The notes beneath the pieces were generated by a model. The model saw only the letters and a list, made by a program, of their open reading frames with translations, made no database searches and was not told the DNA's origin. The position numbers and the translations under genes are program-made. From NCBI RefSeq assembly GCF_014132355.1, contig NZ_BLZO01000184.1, forward strand, positions 124,001-188,000: DNA of 64,000 bases, in the 5' to 3' direction. Of this stretch, positions 57,764 to 64,000 are shown in pieces; positions within the stretch are counted from its first letter, which is position 1, and each line of letters begins with the position of its first letter. Source of the DNA: Okeania sp. KiyG1 (GTDB lineage: Bacteria > Cyanobacteriota > Cyanobacteriia > Cyanobacteriales > Microcoleaceae).

Positions 57764-58300
57764 TATTATTATCCTCTTGATTATTTATAAACGATTCATT
57801 AAAATGTTGTTCGGCTATTTTCAGTCGTTGCTTAATTAGTTCAATATCTTTTTGAGGTGTTTTTATCCCTTTTTTTGATTTTTTCTGAAAAGCATGAGGA
57901 ACATAAATAACACCTTTTAATTTTACTGTATAAACAGCTCTATAAGTATCTCCATCAAAGTCTTCTACTATTTCAAGTATTCCTCCGCCTAAACCTTTGA
58001 TATCATGTTCGGTTGAATACTTACACTTTGGAGGAAGGAAGGCAGAAGGCAACCCACCCCTCGCCCCTCCCTCCTGGGAGGGAAGGCAGAAGGGAAGAAA
58101 AGGTTAAAAGGGATAAAGTTTTTTTATAACTGATTATCCGAACATGATATGAGATGTTTAACACTTATGTATTTACTACCTACTTGTGCTTAATACAAAG
58201 CAAATCCAATCTCATCTTTGAAGGATTCAGGAAACTCTCTTAAATTTTTCAATGAATCCCCAATCCAAAACAGGGGTTTAATTTTTTCGTCACTAGCCAC
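57756..58300 (-). pseudogene. HigB/Gp49-like toxin interrupted by a MITE
   Basis: The 5' part, from GTG 58300, reads SDEKIKPLFWIGDSLKNLRE, FPESFKDEIGFALY, then a TAA where Leu is expected, then AQVGSKYISVKHL. A 151-bp family B MITE (58000-58150) follows. The 3' part resumes with KGLGGGILEIVEDFDGDTYR and runs to FQKKSKKGIKTPQKDIELIK. The joined sequence matches the Gp49-like RelE/HigB toxin pattern. The present downstream frame begins inside the MITE and could give only a truncated protein. The toxin is inactivated by insertion and by a nonsense change. Confidence 0.88.
58000..58150. mobile_element. Family B MITE inside a toxin gene
   Basis: ATATCATGTTCGGTTGAA to TCCGAACATGATAT, 151 bp, with GGCAGAAGG-type units and AAAGTTTTTTTATAAC. 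Precise excision would rejoin HL with KGLGGG of the toxin. Confidence 0.88.
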
Positions 58301-58352
58301 AATATAAGTATTGTGACATATTTTTATAGATATTTTAGAGCTGGAAAAAATC

Positions 58353-58667
58353 TTAATTAATTAAGCGATCGCGTACTCTTTGAGGGTGAAATTTCGCCTC
58401 ATTTTTTCGACGTACTTCTTGTGCTATTTTTTGTCGTTCCTGTAAATACTTTTCTACTTCTTCTTGATGCCTTAAATAATAGACAATAACTGCATAAACA
58501 TCTGCTAAATTTAATGATGGATATGCCAAACAAATTTCTTCTGCTGTTGCTCCTTGTTGAAAAACATAAACAACTGTATCTAGGGTAACTCGTGTTCCGG
58601 CAACTAGAGCTACACCATCCGTATTTATAGTCAAAGGAATAGGTTCTGCTGCAATTGAAATTGTCAT
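58353..58667 (-). CDS. DUF433 family antitoxin-like protein
   Basis: A 104-aa protein of the DUF433 family (winged-helix antitoxin-like), with LVAGTRVTLDTVVYVFQQGA, TAEEICLAYPSLNLADVYAV and a basic C-terminus. DUF433 genes are usually followed by a DUF5615/PIN-like toxin gene. Here the next gene downstream is the broken HigB-like toxin, so the usual partner is missing. ATG 58667 (MTISIAAEP) is preferred over an upstream start at 58712. Confidence 0.82.
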   Translation of the reverse strand: MTISIAAEPIPLTINTDGVALVAGTRVTLDTVVYVFQQGATAEEICLAYPSLNLADVYAVIVYYLRHQEEVEKYLQERQKIAQEVRRKNEAKFHPQRVRDRLIN

Positions 58668-59223
58668 AATATTTTTGTTACTAATAAGTAAGAAGGAAGA
58701 AGCAAGAAGCAAGAAGGAAGAAGTAATAAGTAAGAAGAATTCAGGCGTTGCTGATTCTGGGTATGATGCAAGCCCCCCTAACCCCCCAATTTTGGGGGGA
58801 ATAAAACTCTAAAAGTCCCCCGTTTTATCCCCCTCCCGTCCCCCTTTTTTATCCCCCTCCCGTCCCCCGCAGGATCGGGGGAAGCCAGATGTTGCTTCGC
58901 TTTTTGTTGAACGGGGGAAGCCAGAGGATGCTGCGCTTTTTGTTAAATGGGGGATTTAGGGGCTTGAGCAGAACCAAACAATAGCGCATTCATACTTCAA
59001 TTCAGGAACGCCAGAATTCATTAGTGGATAATGAATAATGAACAATGGATAATGAAAACTATCTCTAATTATCAATTATCAATTATCCATTATCCATTGG
59101 TAATACCATTTTGAAAAAACAATTTTACAAACAGTAAGTCTGGTTAAAAGACTTTCTAAAAAATGGTATTAAAGCCATTCATTCTGACTCGGTCCTCCTG
59201 ACTCCTGACTCCTAAAATCCTAG
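58668..59223. repeat. Repeat-filled spacer
   Basis: GGAAGAA-type heptamers (about 58690-58720), a C/G-rich block with two related mini inserts (GCCAGATGTTGCTTCGC and GCCAGAGGATGCTGCGC, 58771-58965), AATTATCC units (59025-59097) and a small element with ATACCATTTTGAAAAAAC and AAAATGGTAT ends (59101-59171). No gene. Confidence 0.65.
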
Positions 59224-60951
59224 TTAATACTTCCGTTCCTGTGGCTCAAACATTGTAACTGCCACAGGTCGATAACCAATATCAATTCCTGCTAACGAAT
59301 AATATGCCAAAGTATGCTGTAAAAACCTCTCATCATTTCGTTGCGGAAAATCTTCCCGACTGTGAGCACCCCGACTTTCCTGACGACTCAACGCCGAACT
59401 TAAAATTGTTTCCCCCACCACAATAATACTCCGCAACTCCAACGCCTCAATAACCTCCGTATTCCACAACTTACCCTTATCATCCAAATAAACCTCCTGA
59501 TATTGCTCCTGCAATTGCTTCAATTTTTCCAACCCTTCCTGCATCACATTCTGAGAACGAAATACACCGCAATGCTCAGTCATCGTATCCTGAAACTGCT
59601 GCCGTAAAAAATCAATACGATATTCTCCCGAACGGTCCAACAACCCTTTAATTTGTTCTCGTGCCTCCTGAATATAAGGTTCTTCCTCAATATTCGGCAA
59701 TTTGCGACCTTCCACAAACTCCGCGATCGCTGCCCCAGTCCGTCGCCCATAAACCACACATTCCAACAAAGAATTACTTCCCAAACGGTTCGCCCCATGC
59801 ACCGAAACACAAGCACATTCACCCGCAGCAAACAACCCATCCACCAAAACATCAGCACTAGCAAAAACTCTACCATCAGTATTAGTAGGAATGCCGCCCA
59901 TAGAATAATGAGCAGTGGGACGAACTGGCATCGGTTCGTTCACCGCATCAATACCTACAAGACGATGTGCTTCTTCCCAAGCAAACGGTACTCGACTCAT
60001 AATTTTTTCCCGCCCCATGTGACTCAGATCGAGATAAACAAACGGACCACCCGCAGTACCATCCATATTAATTCCGCGACCAGCACTAATTTCCAAAGTA
60101 ATAGCACGGGAGGTAATATCGCGGGGTGCCAACTCCATGCGACTAGGAGCATAATTTTTCATAAAGCGATCGCCTTCACTATTAATCAGATAAGCACCCT
60201 CACCGCGCACCGCTTCAGAAATCAAAACTCCTGCTGGATATAAACCTGTTGGGTGAAACTGTACAAACTCCATATCTTGCAGAGGAAGGCCAATCATTGC
60301 TGCCATTGCCAAACCGTCCCCAGTAGAAGCATAATCATTGGAAGTGGTATTAAATACCCGACCATAACCACCAGTGGCAAACATTACTGCTTTTGCTCGC
60401 AGGACAACAATTTCACCATCCAGAATATGGTACATAACCACGCCTTTTGCCTGACCATCTTCGAGTATCAGGCGCATTACATACCATTCCTGATAAATAT
60501 GCACCCCATAACGTCGGAGGTTATTTACCAATTCATGCAAAATAGCGTGACCAGTTTTATCCGCAGCGTAACAAGTCCGGTTGTGGGAGTGACCGCCAAA
60601 AGCACGTTGAGCAATGCGACCATCTGGCAACCGAGAAAATAATACCCCTAAATGTTCGAGGTCAATAATTACATCTGGTGCTTCTTTTGCCAAAATTTCT
60701 ACTGCATCCTGGTCAGCTAGATAGTCGGAACCTTTGACTGTATCAAAAGCATGAGCTTTCCAACTATCTTCAGGGTCTACATTTTGGAGAGAAGCTGCTA
60801 TTCCACCTTGAGCTGCTACCGAGTGGGAACGAATGGGGTGAGTTTTGGCAACAACTGCCACATTTAAGCTAGGATTTTTGCGAGCTATTTCTACAGCAGC
60901 GCGGCTACCTGCTAGACCGCCACCTACTATTATTACGTCGTGTTCTAACAT
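59224..60951 (-). CDS. sdhA: Succinate dehydrogenase/fumarate reductase flavoprotein subunit
   Basis: A 575-aa FAD-binding subunit. The N-terminal dinucleotide motif is VGGGLAGSRAA, the FAD-linking His region is HSVAAQGGIAAS, substrate-site motifs are FGGHSHNRTCYAADKTGH and HPTGLYPAGVLISEAVRGEG, and YSMGGIPTNTDGRV, ECACVSVHGANRLGSNSLLE and RSGEYRIDFLR follow. It oxidises succinate to fumarate at the membrane with an iron-sulfur partner (SdhB), which is not in this window. Length is normal. The gene stands alone, as is usual for cyanobacterial sdh genes. Confidence 0.95.
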   Translation of the reverse strand: MLEHDVIIVGGGLAGSRAAVEIARKNPSLNVAVVAKTHPIRSHSVAAQGGIAASLQNVDPEDSWKAHAFDTVKGSDYLADQDAVEILAKEAPDVIIDLEHLGVLFSRLPDGRIAQRAFGGHSHNRTCYAADKTGHAILHELVNNLRRYGVHIYQEWYVMRLILEDGQAKGVVMYHILDGEIVVLRAKAVMFATGGYGRVFNTTSNDYASTGDGLAMAAMIGLPLQDMEFVQFHPTGLYPAGVLISEAVRGEGAYLINSEGDRFMKNYAPSRMELAPRDITSRAITLEISAGRGINMDGTAGGPFVYLDLSHMGREKIMSRVPFAWEEAHRLVGIDAVNEPMPVRPTAHYSMGGIPTNTDGRVFASADVLVDGLFAAGECACVSVHGANRLGSNSLLECVVYGRRTGAAIAEFVEGRKLPNIEEEPYIQEAREQIKGLLDRSGEYRIDFLRQQFQDTMTEHCGVFRSQNVMQEGLEKLKQLQEQYQEVYLDDKGKLWNTEVIEALELRSIIVVGETILSSALSRQESRGAHSREDFPQRNDERFLQHTLAYYSLAGIDIGYRPVAVTMFEPQERKY

Positions 60952-60998
60952 TAAGTAAATCTCTAATAGTTTTATGCTTTTATTATTTTATACCAAAT

Positions 60999-61278
60999 AG
61001 ACATCTCCAGAAAAAAGGGAGTAGGGAGTAGGGGAAAATAATATCAAATCCGGTAGCATCGGTGTAATTAGATGGGGAGATGGGGGACCCACCCCTAACC
61101 CCTCCCTGGAGGGGAATGTGGGGATGGGGACCCACCCTAACCCTCCCTGGAGGGGAGAAATATTTGGTAATCGTTGAAGATGGAACATTTTTTACGTGCC
61201 GAATTAAACGGATTTGATATAATTGATATATCTAGTTCGATAATTGATTTTATTTTTTATTTATTATTAGAGATGTCT
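60999..61278. mobile_element. Family E MITE with nested family C MITE
   Basis: AGACATCTCC to AGAGATGTCT. Inside it, 61041-61220 is a full C element (ATATCAAATCCGGTAGCATC to CGGATTTGATAT). The order of insertion is C after E. Confidence 0.8.
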
Positions 61279-61346
61279 AGTTTAAAAAAGGTATTTATAT
61301 CATTTTCTGACGGGTCATTTCATTTATCATTTATCAGTACCTTTTT

Positions 61347-61393
61347 CTGAGATAAAAAACCCACCTGTGTCATTAAGCAGGCAGGTTTTTAAC
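61347..61393 (-). terminator. Rho-independent terminator for the small membrane protein gene
   Basis: On the minus strand AAAACCTGCCTG pairs imperfectly with CACAGGTGGGTTTTTT and is followed by a T-run. It is about 300 bp downstream of the 61696-62007 gene, so another short transcript could use it instead. Confidence 0.6.
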
Positions 61394-61454
61394 TTTTTAA
61401 GTACCTCGAATTAAATGAGGACTTTAGTTTTCGGTGTTGCTCAATTCAATGTCA

Positions 61455-61681
61455 GTAAGCATTTCCTGCGGACTGCTGCGCAAACAGCTATTAGCAGTCA
61501 GCTCTTAGCTTTTTAATGAATTAACCAAGTATTTGCTTAACTTCTACTACATTTTTGAACAAAGAATTGAAGCACAAGAACAACAAGCCTAAATTGTCTA
61601 CTAAAGGTAATGAAGCTGAAGTCCGCAGTTCCGACCTTATGAGGCTAGCTGATAGCTGACTGCTGACCGCTGTTTGCTTAC
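61455..61681. mobile_element. Family H MITE
   Basis: GTAAGCATTTCC to TGTTTGCTTAC, flanked by CAATGTCA and CAAAGTCA (one mismatch). It lies in inverse orientation relative to the other H copies. Confidence 0.78.
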
Positions 61682-61695
61682 CAAAGTCAAAACAT

Positions 61696-62007
61696 TTAGC
61701 CTAGAGAAGTTGCTGGTTGCTGACCAGACATTGACGTTTGAGACTCTTCTTCTTCGTTAGGTTCTACTGAAAGTACTTCAATATGATTTAATAAGGTCGT
61801 TACAAAAGCAAAAACTAGGAAGGGTAGAGACAAAACCACGATTAAAGCAATAGCTCCTAGAGCATAGACTTGGCTACTGCTAGTCCAAAGGGCAATTCCT
61901 CCAGCTATACTCAAGAATACCACTATTAACCAAACAATAATTTGGCCATAAATGTCGCCGAAAGTGAGTGTGCATTGGATACGATATTTTTGGAGATTAT
62001 TCATCAT
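61696..62007 (-). CDS. Small two-span membrane protein
   Basis: A 103-aa protein. It has a short polar N-terminus (MMNNLQKYRIQCTLTFGDIY), two membrane helices (about 23-43 and 50-75) and an acidic Glu-rich C-terminus. It resembles conserved cyanobacterial hypotheticals. Its upstream region has repeated and palindromic sites that suggest regulation. Function unknown. Confidence 0.75.
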   Translation of the reverse strand: MMNNLQKYRIQCTLTFGDIYGQIIVWLIVVFLSIAGGIALWTSSSQVYALGAIALIVVLSLPFLVFAFVTTLLNHIEVLSVEPNEEEESQTSMSGQQPATSLG

Positions 62008-62035
62008 TTTTACTTCGTTACATTACTTCAATTTT

Positions 62036-62099
62036 TAGGTTAGACGTATTGTCAAACCACAGTAATTTATAGGTTAGACCAACTGTCAAACTAGAGTAA
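62036..62099 (-). promoter_or_regulatory. Direct repeats upstream of the small membrane protein gene
   Basis: Two 30-bp copies of TAGGTTAGAC...TGTCAAAC...AGTAA at 62036-62065 and 62070-62099, mostly matching. A possible operator or enhancer; the binding protein is unknown. Confidence 0.45.
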
Positions 62100-62166
62100 A
62101 ATTTATTACGATCAAAATCGTAATTGTTACAACACTTTACAGTTTTTCACTGTAAAATAATATAGT

Positions 62167-62182
62167 TGTTACAAAAGTAACA
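62167..62182. promoter_or_regulatory. Palindromic site TGTTAC-N4-GTAACA
   Basis: A perfect 6-4-6 inverted repeat, with a second TTGTTACAA at about 62126-62134 and TTACAGTTTTTCACTGTAA between. It may be a dimeric regulator site. Confidence 0.45.
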
Positions 62183-62218
62183 ATTAAATCTTTTTTATCT
62201 TTTTTATCTACATTTTTC

Positions 62219-62386
62219 GGCGTTGGTGAAAAGAGGTATGAGGGGTTGGTGAAAACAGGTATGATTTTCGTGCTTAGGTAACAGGGAATAGGGAATAGGT
62301 AGGGACGTTGTATATAACGTCCCTACAGATTATTTCGTTTACGGCTCGCCCAAATATCTTAATTCTTATGTTGATTCACCAATGCC
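62219..62386. mobile_element. Family G MITE
   Basis: GGCGTTGGTGAAAAG to TTCACCAATGCC. The core includes GGGAATA heptamers and the palindrome of a GTAGGGACGTTGTATATAAC type. Confidence 0.65.
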
Positions 62387-62493
62387 AGGAAAAGAATATC
62401 TAAAGTTAGAAGAAGGAAGAGGTTATTTTAGATTTAAATATTCTATTTATGATCTTTTTCTTTCTACCATCTTCCTTCTTCCAAAGCTGATAT

Positions 62494-62750
62494 GTAAGCA
62501 TTCAGCTATTAGCTATCAGCTATCAGCCAAAAGACTTACTCTTTAAGAGCAGTGTTTAAATTAACAACTGACTTTAAGGTCAAGGGAAGCAACTTTTGTA
62601 GTAAGACAATTAAATATTGCTTTTATCGTAAACTAAAAGCAATAGCTGTTAACATAGTTCCGACCATAGGAGGCTAGCTGAAGTCCGCAGTTCCGACCAT
62701 AGGAGGATGGCTGACGGCTGTTTGCGGAGCATTCCGGAGGAAATGCTTAC
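62494..62750. mobile_element. Family H MITE with 8-bp target duplication
   Basis: GTAAGCATT to AATGCTTAC, flanked on both sides by GCTGATAT. Internal GCTAGCTGAAGTCCGCAGTT matches other H copies. Confidence 0.88.
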
Positions 62751-62761
62751 GCTGATATTAA

Positions 62762-63910
62762 TTAATCTTCCAATTCCGTCATAATAGTTTCCACTTTTTC
62801 TTTACCTTCATAATTATTCTGTTTCTCAAACAATTTTAAAGCCGTTTCAAAAGACTTTCTGGCTTCTCGATCGCGCTCTCGACGGTGAAGAGCTAACCCC
62901 ATTTTATAATGAGCATCTGCATTATCGGGATTTTTCTTAATTACTTGCCGATACATAATTATTGCTTGTAAATAATCCTGACTTTCTAAAAGTATCTCTG
63001 CTGCAGCAAACCTAGCTTCTACTAGATCGGGATTAGCATAAGCAGCTCTTTGATAAAATTTCAAAGCAGCTTGGGGATTATTTTGTGCTTGATAAATTTC
63101 CGCAATTTGAAACTGAATCTCTCCATTTCGAGGTCCTAGACGAGAAGCTAATTCCAGGGCAGCTAAACCACCATTAATATCTCCAGTAGATAATAAAGCA
63201 GTTCCTAACTTGATTTGCATTCCTGCATTTCTCGGAGATAATCTAACCGCTTCTCGAAGTGCTTGTAATGCTTCAGGAAAACGTTCTTGTTTTAATAATG
63301 CTAAACCCATTGAAGCATAAGCTTCAGCATTATTAGAATCAGACTGAATTGCTACTTGATATGCAACGATCGCCTCATTGTATCTTTCTAGGCGAAACAA
63401 TGCAGCACCTAATCCTAAATGAGCATTAACGTTATTGCGGTCCAGTAAAGAAGCACGGCGATAAGCTTCAACTGCAGCTGGATAGTTTTCTAACTTAGCC
63501 ATACTATACCCCAAACCATATTGAAAATCTGCTTTATGAGGTTCAATAGCGATCGCCTGTTGATAAAACTGACTTGCAGCTTGAAAATTTCCTTGGACTG
63601 CCTCTAAATAAGCAATACCAGAATATATTTTTGCATTTTTTGGGTCTAAACGTGCGGCCTGTTGATATATTATTACCGCTTGTTGGTATTTACCCGCATC
63701 CGCTAGCGCTCTTCCTTGGCGTAGTAGTTTGTCTAAGTTGGAATTGACAGATTGATTTTGAGCCAATAATTTGACTCCACAACCAGGAAAAATACCTATA
63801 TTTATCCTAGATGTTTCTTGACAAGTAACCCCATAGGCAATAGAAGGAATAGTGGCCGTTATTGTGGCCACTACTAAACTACTAAATATTGATACTGTTT
63901 TTTTGTACAC
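62762..63910 (-). CDS. Exported TPR-repeat protein
   Basis: A 382-aa protein. A signal peptide (about 1-27, VSIFSSLVVATITATIPSIA) precedes about nine tandem 34-residue TPR units from residue 60 (AGKYQQAVIIYQQAARLDPK, NYPAAVEAYRRASLL and similar). TPR domains bind partner proteins; in cyanobacteria exported forms help assemble membrane or periplasmic complexes. The start is GTG 63910. The last TPR is followed by a charged tail ending MTELED. Confidence 0.87.
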   Translation of the reverse strand: MYKKTVSIFSSLVVATITATIPSIAYGVTCQETSRINIGIFPGCGVKLLAQNQSVNSNLDKLLRQGRALADAGKYQQAVIIYQQAARLDPKNAKIYSGIAYLEAVQGNFQAASQFYQQAIAIEPHKADFQYGLGYSMAKLENYPAAVEAYRRASLLDRNNVNAHLGLGAALFRLERYNEAIVAYQVAIQSDSNNAEAYASMGLALLKQERFPEALQALREAVRLSPRNAGMQIKLGTALLSTGDINGGLAALELASRLGPRNGEIQFQIAEIYQAQNNPQAALKFYQRAAYANPDLVEARFAAAEILLESQDYLQAIIMYRQVIKKNPDNADAHYKMGLALHRRERDREARKSFETALKLFEKQNNYEGKEKVETIMTELED

Positions 63911-63970
63911 GGCCAGTCTGAAATATTAAGTGTTCGTAGAAATTATTAATCATAGCACCGCTTTGACATC

Positions 63971-63995
63971 TTCTCCGGCCTAAAGGGGCGGAGAA
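63971..63995. repeat. Hairpin resembling an IS200/IS605 end
   Basis: TTCTCCG pairs perfectly with CGGAGAA around GCCTAAAGGGG. The shape is like the end at 34581-34606. A tnpB may lie just beyond the window. Confidence 0.4.
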
Positions 63996-64000
63996 AAAAC

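Noticed and set aside
59653-60243. 196-codon open frame opposite sdhA
   Set aside because: Shadow of a well-conserved gene on the other strand.

Overview
The window looks like chromosome from a filamentous, non-heterocystous-type cyanobacterium (Oscillatoriales, in the broad style of Trichodesmium, Okeania or Moorea). The evidence is AT-rich DNA, scattered GCGATCGC (HIP1) octamers, very large multi-kinase sensor proteins, pentapeptide-repeat proteins, a TPM/Psb32-like protein, IS200/IS605 tnpB genes, and long spacers full of heptanucleotide STRR repeats. The genus is inference. No rRNA, tRNA or CRISPR array was seen.

Layout. 1-4.0 kb: two dynamin-like GTPases, the first with a one-base frameshift. 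4.9-8.3 kb: a NHLM-type peptide/bacteriocin ABC exporter divergent from a MauE-thioredoxin membrane protein. 8.9-11 kb: a two-gene operon of a response regulator and a REC-PAS-adenylate cyclase. 12.2-24.4 kb: two tandem paralogous Ser/Thr kinase-AAA-TPR-GAF-histidine kinase genes, one split by a tandem-repeat insertion. 25-28.8 kb: a TPM-domain protein, a tnpB and an alpha/beta hydrolase. 29.3-30.7 kb: a decayed IS630-type element. 30.7-36.2 kb: ilvC, a pentapeptide protein, a broken tnpB and a SagB-type oxidoreductase. 37-51 kb: scattered housekeeping and accessory genes (response regulator, MscS channel, ABC-2 permease, 2OG-Fe dioxygenase, HpcH/HpaI aldolase, GHL10 hydrolase, a broken PD-(D/E)XK-like gene). 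51.7-56 kb: an accessory cluster with a peptidoglycan-binding/HEAT-repeat fusion (frameshifted), a membrane pentapeptide protein and a small convergent protein that shares a beta-rich motif with it. 56.4-58.7 kb: a HAD phosphatase and toxin-antitoxin genes, with the toxin broken by a MITE. 59.2-64 kb: sdhA, a small membrane protein and a TPR protein.

The most striking feature is the spacer DNA. It holds at least eleven families of miniature inverted-repeat elements. I name them by arm: A = TA|GGGCTTGCTGATTAA; B = ATATCATGTCCGG; C = ATATCAAATCCG; D = block around CTCTCCTTTAAAGGAGAGG; E = AGACATCTCC; F = ACAGGACTTACGCA; G = GGCGTTGGTGAA; H = GTAAGCATT; J = GAGGTTGTCTGAGAAGT; K = TACAGCGGTTTTCA; L = TATAGAATCCGGTT; plus relatives of the IS630 ends (CCAAGCGTGA). 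Several copies have clean target-site duplications (8 bp for H and one G, 3 bp for J and E, TA for A and the IS630 type). They are nested in one another and share interchangeable heptamer or octamer STRR cores. Members of this repeat population have broken a toxin gene, a giant kinase gene and a tnpB.

Three coding frames are broken at A/T homopolymers that are one base short, and two more by single stop codons. These may be real decay, slippage-dependent expression or assembly error; reads would decide.
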